Positions 25,169-37,256 of a DNA stretch of 64,000 bases are shown here, one piece after another. A model generated the notes under the pieces. It did not search any database and was not told the DNA's origin. It saw only the letters and a list, made by a program, of their open reading frames with translations. Source of the stretch: Culex pipiens pallens (taxonomy: Eukaryota > Arthropoda > Insecta > Diptera > Culicidae); the NCBI RefSeq assembly GCF_016801865.2, contig NC_068939.1, positions 69,467,072-69,531,071 on the forward strand, in the 5' to 3' direction. The position numbers and the translations under genes were made by a program. Position 1 is the stretch's first letter. Each line of letters begins with the position of its first letter.

Positions 25169-25280
25169 TTTCAAACTAAAAATTGTGGTTCAGTGAAAAT
25201 CTTTACCAAAGTTTTCGTCATTTTATACCCATATCGCAACAATTTATTGAAATTTGAGTATTTAAAAAATCGCTGTTTTG

Positions 25281-25410
25281 TAGAGGTGGGCAAAAATAAA
25301 CAATCCGCTCAAACAGCCGGATCACTTAAAATGAGCGAACGAACCATGGTTCACAAAAAAAAATGCGGTTCTTTTATAACTCCGATCTTTCGAGAGAAAC
25401 GTTCCTAGAC
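25281..25410. mobile_element. Fragment of a related hAT element
   Basis: TAGAGGTGGGCAAAAATAAA at 25,281 has the same terminus as the element at 23,755. It is followed by AATGAGCGAACGAACC and GGTTCTTTTATAAC. No matching right terminus or TSD was found, so it looks truncated. Confidence 0.6.
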
Positions 25411-25493
25411 GGAATTATTTTTAAACTATTGTCTTTTTTATGTCTTTTTTAATGTTGTTTTTTTTAAAGTATAATTCTTTAATATCCAACAAG

Positions 25494-25963
25494 TTAGGCC
25501 GATGCAAATATTTAAAAAAGTTTTTGTCCCTCGGCCCTGGCCGAGGTCAAGGGGGGGGGGGCAAAAAAATAAAAAAATATAAAAATTTAAATAGCAAGCC
25601 ATAATCTTCACATTTAAATGAAAAAAGAGTTTTAAAATGCATTTTACACTAGTTCAGTTGTTTTGCAATCATTAGTTTTCAAAAAATCTAAGATCTGACA
25701 AAAACAAAAATTGTATCGAAAAAAAAGATTTTGCATCGAAAATTTTCAAAAAATCTTAAGATTTTTTAATAAACCCAAACATGCTAAAAATAATTTTAAA
25801 CGCAGAAGAATGTATTTTAATTTGATTTCAGCTGGTTGCACTTGAATTTTCATTGAAATTTTGAAGTTTATTGTAACAATATTTTTTTTTGCCCCCTGAT
25901 TTTTCGGACCAATTTTGAAGGGGGGGTGACAAAAACTTTTAAAAATATTTGTACCAGCCTTAT
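25494..25963. mobile_element. MITE family 'AAGGCCGTTGCAAATATTT', copy 2
   Basis: TTAGGCCGATGCAAATATTT at 25,494 and AAATATTTGTACCAGCCTTA ending about 25,962 are inverted. Both ends continue into AAAGTTTTTGTC, then CCCTCGGCC...GGTCAAGGGG on the left and CCCCCTGATTTTTCGG on the right. The interior AATGCATTTTACACTAG...CAATCATTAGTTTTCAAAA matches copy 1 (16,834-16,880). Confidence 0.85.
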
Positions 25964-26171
25964 AGTATTCAATTGGTTTTTGAGAGCTGAAAATGTAATT
26001 TCAAATATTTCAATGCTTATAAATTATTTTGTGAAAATTTCCTCAAAGACAGGTAAGAGTGGGACTATTTTCTAACATTTTGAAAATTGAATCGGCATAT
26101 TTCGTTGCGGTTCTGCTGCAACTTTCGCATAATTATTTATTGAAATACTTTTAAAAACATTTATGCCAATG

Positions 26172-27424
26172 CACAGTGGCCCAGATCGCAAAATTAAATG
26201 GAAAATGGATTTTCCGTAAATGAAGTTTTGGAGCTTTGGTGTCTTCAGAAGAGTTGTTGCATATAGAAAGGGGCAATTTTTGGTTTGGTTGGAAACTAGG
26301 GTGGATTACTATTAGGGTGATTTTGGAAATCTAACTTTTCAGGAGTATTTTTGGGATTTTTTTTGTTTTCTAGAAAGTTGCTGGGCTTGCCAATCCAAGC
26401 AACTTTGTCAAAGACACCTAAATTTTATCTCGTAATCTATGCCTTCTACGACCAAATTTATAGAAAGCATCTGAGCAAACCTTCAAAAATCAGTTTTTTG
26501 AACGTGGCAATTCAGGGTTAAGTTTTTGAGAAAAGTGGTAACGAATTTCGAAAATTGTCCAAATTTATGTTTTTCCATGTAATTTTACCCGCTGAATCTG
26601 AATCTGCCCTCAGAATTGACCCAAAGTGTCGAAAAATCGATTTTTGGTCATATTTTATATGGAAACCCAAAATATGACCAAAAATCGATTTTCGACACTT
26701 TCTGATGGCAGATTCAGATTCCGCGGGCAAAATTACATGGAAAAACATATATTTGGACAATTTTCGAAATTCGTTAGGGTGTTCCCATAAGGTTTTCCCT
26801 TGAAAATTAGACTTTTTCAAATGAAGATATCTCGAGTTTAAAGAAAAACACCCCTGAGATTTTTTCAGCATTTGTAGTGCTGGATCTCTTCTTTCAAATG
26901 CAACCTGGCGCTTAAAATTCGGCTTTGGTATTTGGTTTTAAATTTGCATCTTTTTTAACCTTAAAATCGCTTTAACTTTATACCCTTAAGTCCAAATTGA
27001 CTTGACAGATAATAAAAATGTTTGTTTTTCATAGCTCTAAAAGTGCCCCGAATACCACTTTACTCTAAAACTTAACCCTGAATTGCCACGTTCAAAAATC
27101 TGATTTTTGAAGGTTTGCTCAGATGCTTTCTATAAATTTTGTCGTAGAAGGCGTAGATTACGAGATAAAATTTTGGTGTCTTCGACAAAGTTGCTTGGAT
27201 TGGCAAAGTCAACATTTTTCTAGAAGACAAAAAAATCCCAAAAATACTCCTGTAAAGGTAGATTTCCAAAATCACCCTAATAGTGAACCACCCTAATTTC
27301 CAACCAAACCAAAAATTGTCCCTTTCCATATGCAACAATTCTTCTGAAGACACCAAAGCTCCAAAACATCATCATTTTACAGAAAATCCATTTTCCACTT
27401 AATTTTGCGATCTGGACCACTGTG
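26172..27424. mobile_element. Double fold-back element, TIR CACAGTGG, 5-bp TSD CAATG
   Basis: CACAGTGGCCCAGATCGC at 26,172 is mirrored by GCGATCTGGACCACTGTG ending at 27,424, with CAATG repeated on both sides (26,167-26,171 and 27,425-27,429). The outer arms extend over about 350 bp each (26,172-26,524 and 27,066-27,424). An independent inner palindrome occupies 26,526-26,778, centred near 26,655. No transposase; superfamily not assigned. The reading frames on either strand are by-products of the arms. Confidence 0.88.
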
Positions 27425-27550
27425 CAATGTTTGAATTCCACTGAAAAAGTTTTCAAACCCATGTTTCCAAGTCTTTATTGAAATTAATCTAAAAGTAAAG
27501 CAAAAACTAACTAAAATAAGCTTTTCATTGCACAACTGACCGTAAAGGAG

Positions 27551-27720
27551 GCATTAGACTTGGCAAACAAACAAACTCACACTTTTTTTGTGTTTGATCG
27601 TTTGCCAAACTTGCAAACTTGTTTGCGGCAAACTCGCAAACAAATGCAGGAAAAAAACAAAGCAGACAAACTGCCAAACTGTCGAAAAGTTTGATTGTTT
27701 GTTTGTCATATTCTAATACC
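27551..27720. mobile_element. Short MITE rich in GCAAACTTG words
   Basis: GGCATTAGACTTGGCAAACA at the left and TTTGTCATATTCTAATACC at the right are imperfect inverted repeats. The 170-bp interior alternates TTTGCCAAACTTGC and GCAAACTCGCAAAC in both orientations. No TSD resolved. Confidence 0.65.
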
Positions 27721-30700
27721 TGCTTGAAGATACATTAAACTATTACCCGAATTACAAATTTGAGATTTTTAACTGAGCAACTTCACCAAAAAACTATTAA
27801 ATGGTCCATGAGATTTTGCAAAAAAAAAACTCTTACTCGATTCAATAGACTTTATCGATTAAAGCAGAATGCAGAAAAGAGTTCGCAGAATACTTTCTTG
27901 AAATCTTGACTTAGAGACTTAAAAATTCAATGAAATCATAAAAACAACACTCATTTTTTTTTTAAATAGACATTTCATCAAAATTTTGAAAATGATCGAA
28001 AGAGTTTTGTTAAAAATTGTGTATTTTACAATAAAAATATAAATGCGACTGTCTTTCAAATTGATTCCTTAGACAAAAACCAACTTTGGAACTTACCCAA
28101 ATCTGGAGTTTTTTTTGTATATAAAAGGTCCAATAACCTAAATTTTAATTATTTGCTTATTGAATGTTTTACCTACCGCCCTTCAGGGGTATTCAAAAAC
28201 ACCCAAAATGCAAAGAAATAAACATTTTGTTTGTTGAACTTTAAAAAAAATCTCTGGAAATGTTTGTTTGAATTGATGAAAATGCTTTTGAAGTTTTATT
28301 TGAAAAAAATTGGAAGAAATTCAAACGAAGCTTAAAATTGTACATTATTTTTTTAATTTCCAATTAGCACAAATTCTGTTAGCTGACTTCAGTCACGTTA
28401 AACCGATTGTTAGGTGTCCCTGACCATGCACTGCCCACGCGCCCCCTTTAGCCAAAACAACAGTCTTTCTTCCTCCGATAAACTGCAATCAGCTCAGCTG
28501 TTCGACCTGGACAATCCTTTATTTGCCTTTGGAATCAGCCAGCTTAGCGACTGGATCCACTCTCCAAGTTGACTTGGCACATTTTACCCCTTTTTCTCTC
28601 TGTTAGCAACGAACCAATCCCGAATGACACTTGGCAGCAAGCTTGAAGAAATTCTGATTTTTTTTTGCATAAAGACTTTGTGATAACATTCTGAAATGGT
28701 GTATCTTCTCAAAAATGGGAATATTTAAAAATTGCAAAAATATATACCAAATATCTCGAATATTTAAAATTACACATTAAAGTTCCGTTCTTCGAAAATG
28801 TGTTCTCAGAAAGTGTTTATCGATTTCAATCGGACGAAATTTACAACTGATTAACCTTAAAGCAATCAAAATAAAGTCAAACCTCACAGCCAGGTTGGCA
28901 ACAGAATTTCCGTGTTGCCTCGAATACTTTTCCTTTTTTGTTTTGCAATCGTAAATAAAACCTTGCTAATTAAGTAATCAACCCGGGCTCGGGCTTTGTT
29001 TGGCCGGGCAGCTCAGACTGACCGGGGATTTGTGGGCGTTGATAAGACTTGTGGCTTGGGGCTCATCGAAGTCTCATGGACGAGGCGTGTGCTCCGATAT
29101 CAGCGTTGAGGGGAGATTCCCGGTGAAGTGCATTTCCATTGTTTGTTTACCTGTGCCGGTGCTAATGCTTATCAATGCACTTTTTGAACAAGAGTTAATC
29201 AGTATTCGATTTGGATATCGATTTTCGGCTTAAGTGATGCAATTTGGACATGGTTTTCGTAAATTTGTTATTACATACAACGATTAAGCAACTCTCCCTC
29301 TGAAATCGTCTCTCGGTTCTGGTTGTGGTGAACATGGGAGGGGGCAGCCTACAAGTCATAAATATAAAACATTAAGTTATAGTGGATTGCAAATAGTTTA
29401 CAAACAAAAGTACCTGTATTTTGACAGAAAATATTTTTTTTTTCGAATTATTTTCTTACCCCTGATTTTAAAAATTAAATAATGTAAAATTTGAATTGGC
29501 CTTTCTGAAACTTAAATTCCGATAATCGTACTTTAAAAATGTGAGTTTTAAAATATGTTCAGTCAATTTCCTGGGAATCGAGAGTTGAATTTTGCCATTT
29601 CCCGGAAGTTCCCGGAACGAGGGAATTTTAGTTTTTAGAAAGAACATTGATTTGATGAAAAAAAGTTTAAAGAATTCAAACAAACTTTTAACATTTCCAT
29701 AAATTTATAATCAATATGTCACAGTTGCTTAACACAGTAAAAGATTTTTTTTCAAAATATCAATTACGTTGGAAAATACTTTCAACTTTTTTAAAATAGC
29801 TTTCCAAATCTGCTAGTACAAGTTTAATTCAAGGGTTTGTTGATTTGTACTGAATTTTAGTTTCAATTCTGAATTCTCACTGAATGATTGTTCCAAAGTT
29901 TATTGAATATGTCTTTGGCTTAGTTAGTCGAAGCAGACATCAACTTGTTTTCTTGTTTTCCAACATTCCAATGATATTGCTTTATGACAAATAAGGATCC
30001 TAAGCAAGCTGCAGTTTTTTAACTTACATTTTTCATTGAGATTTTCTTTAAATGTCCAATCACAATCCAAACATCAAATTTTTTGACTAATTTGATTCGA
30101 ATTTGAATATTTCCTTTCTTTTGTATTTTGATTTGGATGAAACTTGGTCCATTCCTCACGAAAACAGCATGAAAAAAAAACAAATGTGCTCGGATCGGGC
30201 TAAATTTTTTTTGGGAGTTCCCTGACCGAAATAATTAGACCCGTATTTTTTTGTTTGGCTAATAGAGTGAACTACACCTTGTTAGGGTGGTCTAAAAAAT
30301 GGTAATTTTCGTCGATATTTGCAAAAACCATTTTTTTTTAAACTCCTCGCCATTTTAACCGATTTCAATTGTCTTGTACGCAAAAGAAAGGTGATAAGTT
30401 GGCCATTCAATGAAAAATAGCAAGAAGTTTCAAAAATCTAGCCTAACATATGAAGCGATGGAATAATCATCATCAAAAGAAAATCATTGAATGCTCATCA
30501 AGAAAAAAAAATCCCAAGGGAACATGGCTCTCCTCACTCGCGCATGAAAGATCGGTAAAAGAATCTAAAAAAAATCATCATCTTGATTATTCGACGGAAC
30601 CACTTTTTCACTACTACTTTTGACAGTATAACGTCACACGTCGATGGACAATGTGTGTAAACAAACTGAAATAAATATTTTTGAGTGGTGCTGACAAGGA

Positions 30701-31099
30701 AATTCACAAAAAATCATCAGCAGATTGATTTTTTTGGAGAATTTCGGGAGCGATTTTCTTTTGCGTGATTTGCCTCCTCTCTCTTTCGCGGGTGAAGAAG
30801 GTAATAATGAAGTAAGGATATGAAACTTTAAAATGTTGTTTTGACGGTGTCTGGACCAAAGAGCCTATGTCTGGAAATATTTTTAATCGGATTCCCCGGA
30901 TGTTGTTACGTAACATACAAAAAATGGGAGGAGTTCATTAACAGGATTCCAAGATATGATTTTTTGAAAATAAAATCCGTGTTTTTCGTCGCGCCGCGCG
31001 CCAAAACCGGAAAATGATGAAATCGGCAAAAAATCAACTTTTTCCACAATGACATTTAAAAAAATCAATTATTTATTTTTCCGCAGGCTGCCTAAAATT
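27721..31099. other. Non-coding stretch, no gene recognised
   Basis: 28,390-28,640 and 28,880-29,170 are GC-richer, low-copy-looking DNA. 29,560-29,620 carries a remnant of the TTCCCGGAAGTTCCCGG subterminal motif known from the 11,017 hAT element. 30,280-31,080 has several weak inverted words but no closed element. No exon or RNA gene is supported. Confidence 0.5.
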
Positions 31100-31129
31100 T
31101 AAAATTTTCTACCGATAAACAAAATGCTC

Positions 31130-31470
31130 ATGATCACATCACTGCTACTCGTGAATCCTGACCTCATACCCATCTACTAACCCCCTCAAAACTCATGTGA
31201 TACTTTGTCGGAGATGCAGTCGATTTGGCGGTCTTTCAAGGGCGGTCACTCAAGTATCGGACTAACATTCCCATCCACTTCCCCGTGACTCTACCACTGG
31301 TCGTGGCCGGCGCCGGTATTGATCAGCATGATAGGGGCCTTTGAGAAGTTGTGAAGCGAGGAAAGATAGCATCCACTCATCTTCCACGGCTCGTGGATGT
31401 AACTTCTGGAGGTCCTGGTCAATAACGGAGTAGCAAGTACGGGTGGGCTCCTATGCTATGCTGAACTATT
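31130..31470. other. GC-rich block of unknown nature
   Basis: About 340 bp of distinctly higher GC than its surroundings (for example GGTCGTGGCCGGCGCCGG at 31,298), with no open frame over its length. It has the look of a retroelement tail or other dispersed repeat, but I cannot place it in a family and no TSD or poly(A) is visible. Confidence 0.4.
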
Positions 31471-32060
31471 TATAATATTACTTTTTGTCACTAAAACTTG
31501 ATTTGCACAAAAAACTCTAATTTTATTTATTTTTTTATCTTATGATATGTTGTAGGGGACATTAAATGCCAACTTTTGAGAAATTTCCAGCACTGGCAAA
31601 AAATCTTTGACCGAATAATGAATTTTTGAATTAATACTGATCTTTACAAAACATTGAAATATCGGCCGCACAAATTTTTCAACTAAATTTTTCGATGTAA
31701 AATCAAATCTGCAATCAAAAAGTACTTTAGTGAAATTTTGATAAAGTGCACCATTTTCATGTTATACTCATTTTCAGCTTACTTTTTTAAAAAAAAGTCG
31801 CAATCATACATTTTTTAAAATTAGTTCCCTTGTTTGTCCACCTTTGAAAAAATGTTTTTTAAGACCTGAGAAAATTCTCTATATATTGCTTTTTTGAACT
31901 TTGTTGAAACGAACCTTAGTTGCTGGGATATTGCCATGCAGAGATTTTAAAACAAGATAATTGATGTTTTCTAAGTCTCAAATCGGACCATTAGTTGCTG
32001 AGATATCGACATTAGAAATTTGTGGATTGTTTGGATGAGACTTAGAAAACATCAATTTTA

Positions 32061-32354
32061 TCTATCTATATATATAAAAAATTTCGACGGTTTTGTTCGA
32101 ACGCGAATCAGTTCAATACGGAGCGTCGGATCGAGGTGCTCTTTGTTGCGTTGGGTTCGTATAAGCCCAAGGAAGGTTCTTACGCCAAAAAGTGGCAAGT
32201 TTGGCCACTTTGGAACCGATTCCGGAAAATCTGCAGATTGTATGGAAAAAGTTGCGTAAAATCAAATTTTGATCATAGGAGGCTGAACAAGGAAAAAGCT
32301 AAAAACGTCAACAAACGAAAAAAGGAAAAGACGAAGTTTTTCGGGTAAGGCTTG
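32061..32354 (+). mobile_element. Possible short non-autonomous Helitron-like element
   Basis: Starts TCTATCTATATATATAAAA within AT-rich DNA and ends with a small hairpin CGAAGTTTTTCG followed by GGTAAGGCTTG. The layout of TC start, no TIR, no TSD and 3' hairpin then near-CTRR recalls mosquito Helitron-like elements with TATATATAAAA starts and CTAGT ends. The final bases CTTGT deviate from that consensus. Host sequence resumes with a diverged inverted copy of ATATTGCCATGCA (31,929 against 32,371). Confidence 0.45.
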
Positions 32355-34826
32355 TTATTTATATATATTTGCATGGCAATATCTCAGCCACTCAGGGTCG
32401 AAGACACCATATTTAAGGATTTTTTTTGCAAAAAAAAAATTATCTGTAGGACCAAAAGACCAAATTTCCAGTTTTTGCTTTTTGAGTGTTTTTGAAACCG
32501 CTTTGAGTCGAGGGTATTAAAAAACAACCAAAAAGCAAAAATTGAAAATTTGGTTTATTGGACCAATTTAAAAAAAAATCTTAGCTTTCGAAAATGACCA
32601 GTTTAGTGCTGCCGGGAAAGAACATCGAGGAAGGGATACTTCGAGCCACCGAGGATATCGAGAAAGGAAAAAAAACGTCGGAGTGTACCGATTGAAGGGA
32701 CTGAAGAAACAATCGGCAGTTGGAGAAACATATAAATATTCTTGGGAATCAATCTTTTGTTAAAAAAAAGTGGATAAAATACAAATAAAATCTTATTTCT
32801 TAATAGTGAAGAATATTACTCTTTAGGTAATCGATGACCATTACACAGTTTTTGTTATCTTTCGTAATGTTGGACGTTTTGATCGTTCAATCCACATGAA
32901 TGATTCAATTAAGTTTGTCCAATCAATAATGGCGGATGACTCCACTCGACTGATAAAATATCGTATTTGCAAACCATTTCGCACTCACTGTTTGCCGGTA
33001 GCTCAAGTGGAATCGTCTGCTCGTGCCGCCATCGGCAAAGATAAATAAGAGATCATATGTTCCCCAATGACTCAGAATTTCTTTCAGAATTGAAACAAAA
33101 ACCTCATCGCTTTTTATAATAATAATGCCTCAGTACGGTTTTTTTATTAGCTGATCAATATCAATAGCGATATAGATTTAGTACAAATGTTGCTCCTCTC
33201 CTCTGCTCGTCGGCCTGTTTTCAGATTGAGTTTCTTTTTTGCTTAATTTCTGTTTTTGCAAGGTTTCCTGTCTCCGTTCACAACTTTTAATCTGCTTCCA
33301 GCAAGTCATCAAGTTATTTTCTACACTTTTAAACGTTCCTGAATGGGTGCCAAATTGCCCCCTCCTCCCGCTTCAATGACTTGATTTAATTCTGTTTTTT
33401 TGTAGTTGCTGTAGCTGTTGTTGACTTCTTTTCACCACGTTTTTTGAATAGACCTCAAATGGGTTGACTGGTTTTTTTTTGCTGCCCGGATGCTAATTAA
33501 TTTGCAATTGTAACGCGCGTTCACACCCTGCCCTCGCTGGTATTCATAAGGATTCGTCAAGGATAGTGTGGTCAGTTTGCGTACGTCAATCCCCCATCCC
33601 GGTGTAACTTTTCTATTGACGCAAGTTGGAGGGCCAGCCAGGGTTGAGATTGTTTGCCCCCATTTTTTTCCTGTCTTTAAGTTTTTTTGTCTTCTGTTGT
33701 TGCTTATTTGTCTGTTTCTAGATTGCGTAGTTTGTGAGAAAATTGAGTTTTTTTTTTCTGTGTTTGCATATCACTTACCATTGTTTTGAGGAGATTCTTC
33801 ACTTTACTAATGCTATCGTAGTGTAATTTGCGTATTTATTTAGTGTTGGTTTTTTTTTAACTTCATGTTGAGTGATTTTTTATTTCTGGTAGAGGAATTT
33901 GCTTTCTGATTAATAGTAAGGCGGTACGAGAAGACACTTCTTAGTGCATGCGGGTGTAACTGTTTTAAGCTCGCTGATTTTGGTCGCTGGTTTTGTGTGG
34001 TGGGAGAAAGCTTTGGTTTGGGGAATTGTTGGATTGAAACAGAACTATGCATTGTTATTTTCGTAACATATAAATTTAAAAAAAAAAAACTGTTCAACAC
34101 TATTCAAATAGAAATATGATTAAATACAAGAATTAAAAACAAATGAGTATTGGTATGAAAATTTAAGTGATTTGAAGCATTGATTCTGATGTAATTTTTC
34201 AAAAGGACGTAACTCTGCTTGGAAACACCAAAGGTTACGTCCTATTGTGAATATACGTTATAATTATTCTTCTTATTTTTTAATGTCTAAAGATCTCGAA
34301 AATGAAATCGAGGAATATGCCAAAAAAATAATATCAATAAATCACCCTTTTGTCAATAAAAGCTGGAAATATGAAGACCTGTGCAAAAACTTTAAATAAA
34401 CAACAACTCACAAGAAATTGGAAAACAAAACTGCTCCATTGATATTTGATTTTTCAATCCATTGTTGTTCCTAATTTGATGCTGTACTTAAAACATCATT
34501 GTTTTATAGTTCAACAAAAAAAAAAAAGATTATTATTTTTAATTGTTTACACTTTGTTATTGGTTCAATTACATTGTTTTGCTTTAATTACTTGGAAAAT
34601 AACATACAATTTCCAATATGACTTCTGATTGCTGAGCCTGCAATACAATAAATTAAGTGAGAAAAATAGTTTTTTCGGAGTAAAGTTTAGGCAATTTTGT
34701 TTGTATACAGAATATTAAAAAAATAGGTTATTTGACATGATTGAGATATTTATCTTTTCAAATTTAGAAAAAAGCATGATATTTTTTTAAAGAAATAAAA
34801 TATGATGTGACAAGGCAGCTTTATTC
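32355..34826. other. Non-coding stretch with one small inverted repeat
   Basis: A fold-back unit lies at about 32,450-32,566 (AAATTTCCAGTTTTTGCTTTTTG against CAAAAAGCAAAAATTGAAAATTT, both ends GGACCA/TGGACC). 32,820-33,650 looks low-copy with balanced composition. 33,660-34,800 is T/A-rich. No gene was recognised. Confidence 0.5.
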
Positions 34827-34828
34827 TA

Positions 34829-36360
34829 CAGTCATGCCTCGGTTTTGCACGCCTCGGTTTTGCACTGCCCCGGTTTTGCACCGTTCAGCTGCCTCGGTTA
34901 AACACGGCCCAGTGCTTAACTGAAGCACAGAGCTTATGGGTTTTTGGCTATATGGGAGACATTGGCTTTAATCGTACGAAAAATCATGCAAACATCAAAA
35001 AATTGTAGCGTTTTGAAATCGGGATGGTGTCAGTTATCCATTAAAATTATTATTTCATGAAAATTTTCACAAAAATACGTATTTTTCCTGTATTTTGAAA
35101 ATCCTGTATTTTGAAAATCACAAAACTACGTATTTTCGAGTAAAAAAATACTCAAAATTTCCGTTTTTACAATGTGGGTACAAACGATCGGGATTTTTTT
35201 TATACATTTCGAATGTAATAACAACATTTTTAGAAAATATTCAAAATTTTCACAAAACTACGTATTTTTGTAATTTTTTTCAAAATTTCAGTTTTTTTCA
35301 GTTATGGGTATCAAATAATCAAATCATTTTTTTTTTCAAAAATATGTAGTTTTGTGAAAATTTTGAGTATTTTCATTTTTTTAAATAACTTTTGAAATGT
35401 ATGAAAAAATCCCGATCGTTTGATACCCACATTGTAAAAACGGAAATTTTGAGTATTTTTTTTATTCGAAAATACGTAGTTTTGTGAAAATTTGAGTTTT
35501 TTCAAAAAATATTGTTATTAAATTCGAAATATATGAAAAAATCCCAATCGTTCGACACCCACATCGTAAAAACGGAAACTTTGAGTATTTTTTTTAGGAA
35601 ATACGTAGTTTTGTGAAAATTTGGAGTATTTTCAAAAAAATTGTAATAACATTCGAAATGTATGAAAAATCCCGATCGTTTGATACCAAGATTGTAAAAA
35701 CGGAAATTTTGAATATTTTTTTCGGAAATGCGTTGTTTTGTAAAAAATTGGAGTATTTAAAAAAAATATTGTTATTACATTCGAAATGTATGAAAAAATC
35801 CCGATCGTTCGATACCCACATTGTAAAAACGGAAATTTTGAGTATTTTATTCGAAAATACGTAGTTTTGTGAAACTTTTCAGTATTTTCTAAAAATGTTG
35901 TTATTTCATTCGAAATGTATGAAAAAATCCCGATCGTTTGATACCCATATTGTAAAAATTAAAATTTGGAGTTTTTTTTTCAAAAAGACGTAGTTTTGTG
36001 AAAATTTTGAGTATTTTCTAAAAATGTTGTTATTACATCCAAAATGTATGAAAAAAAACCTGATCATTTGATACCCATATTGCAATAACAATATATTTTT
36101 GGTTTCTTTAGAAAAAAAAATGCATTTTCGAAATACAGGAAAAATACGTATTTTTGTGAAAATTTTCATGAAATAATAATTTTGATGGATAGCTGACATC
36201 ATCCCGATTTCAAAACACTATATTGTTGATATTTGCATGATTTTTCGTACGATTAAAGCCAATGTCTCCCATATTGCCAAAATCCCATAAGCTCTGTGCC
36301 TCGGTTATGCACGCCTCGGTTTTGCATCCCCATATGCGGTGCTAAACCGAGGCATGACTG
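34829..36360. mobile_element. pogo/Tigger-like MITE with TA target, TIR CAGTCATGCCTCGGTTTTGC
   Basis: CAGTCATGCCTCGGTTTTGC at 34,829 and its inverse (CTAAACCGAGGCATGACTG) ending at 36,360, with TA on both sides (34,827-34,828 and 36,361-36,362). CAGT-plus-CTCGG termini with TA duplication fit the pogo group of Tc1/mariner elements. Outer arms extend inward about 230 bp (CCAATGTCTCCCATAT, AATCGTACGAAAAATCATGC and complements). The interior is an array of ~129-bp units. No DDE transposase. Confidence 0.88.
35150..36100. repeat. Internal ~129-bp tandem repeat, six copies plus inverted copy
   Basis: GAAATGTATGAAAAAATCCCGATCG (with small changes) recurs near 35,393, 35,527, 35,654, 35,783, 35,912 and 36,042, spacing 127-134 bp. 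A copy in opposite orientation lies at 35,185-35,215 (CGATCGGGATTTTTTTTATA). Each unit also contains AATACGTAGTTTTGTGAAA. Confidence 0.9.
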
Positions 36361-36673
36361 TATTGATAATCGTGATAAATACTATACAGATAATAAATAA
36401 ATTAAAGAAATGTTTGTGGAATATATCTGTTTTTTTTCAGAAGCATTTGACATTAGTAAGATTTTGTTTTTTTGCTGTCTGTATGCAGTATTTATTTAAA
36501 TTAATATATTCTAAAGCATTTTAATAAATGTTACATTTAACTGATATATTCCTAAGAGTTCCTTTCTCTTAACCCTGCCTCTAAGCCAATGATGCCAGAT
36601 GCACATGTTTTGTAAAAAAATCCACCAGAACGGAAAAAGTAAAGAGTTGTAATGCATCCACAGTAGAAAGCCG

Positions 36674-37046
36674 AGAGAATAGAGGAGAAAAGCAACTCGC
36701 GACAAATTTTGAGGCTAGGAATTTTGACAGGCATGATTTTCATAAAGTATTCGCCTCCCTTTCTCTCCCACATAATACTGGGGACAAAATAGCTGTCAAA
36801 CAAGGCCAAACTGTAAAAGTCACTAACAAAATGAACTTTGAGTGATTTGAATTTATTTCTGAGAAAATCGTGACGTCAGAAATCAACTCAAATCACTCAA
36901 AGTTCATTTTGTGAGTGACTTTAACAATTTGGCCTAGTTTGACATCTACATTGTCCGCAGAAGGTGAATACTTTATGAAAATCATACCTGTCAAAATTTC
37001 TAGCTTCAAAATGTTGTCGCGAGTTGCTTTTCTCCTCTTATAGCTC
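36674..37046. mobile_element. Palindromic MITE centred near 36,862
   Basis: The left arm (AGAGGAGAAAAGCAACTCGC, TTTTCATAAAGTATTCGCC, AATGAACTTTGAGTGATTTG) is the diverged complement of the right arm 36,890-37,046. The near-perfect core CAAATCACTCAAAGTTCATTTTGT sits either side of a 40-bp centre. No TSD assigned. Confidence 0.8.
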
Positions 37047-37170
37047 TACCAAAATTAAATGGAAGAATAAACCTCTCGCGGGTGAACCAACACTAAGTTG
37101 TGTTCATTTGTTCATTGAAACAGTTCATCCTATTGAGTGGTTTATATTGCCAAATGACCATCTCATAGTC

Positions 37171-37246
37171 ATCTAATGGTGGCCGCTACGGCAAAGGCGC
37201 GGTTCGATATGTCAAAGGTCTTGGGTTCGAGTCTCGATATTAGCAC
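37171..37246 (+). pseudogene. tRNA-like sequence (tRNA pseudogene or SINE head)
   Basis: 76 nt with an acceptor pairing CTAAT/ATTAG, a D-arm-like GGCCGCTACGGCAAAGGC, and a good B box GGGTTCGAGTCTC inside a T arm TTGGG-TTCGAGT-CTCGA. A nine-T run at 37,248-37,256 would terminate RNA polymerase III. The anticodon stem is poor and wobble-rich and no anticodon can be read with confidence, so a decayed tRNA or the head of a tRNA-derived SINE is more likely than a working tRNA gene. Confidence 0.5.
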
Positions 37247-37256
37247 ATTTTTTTTT

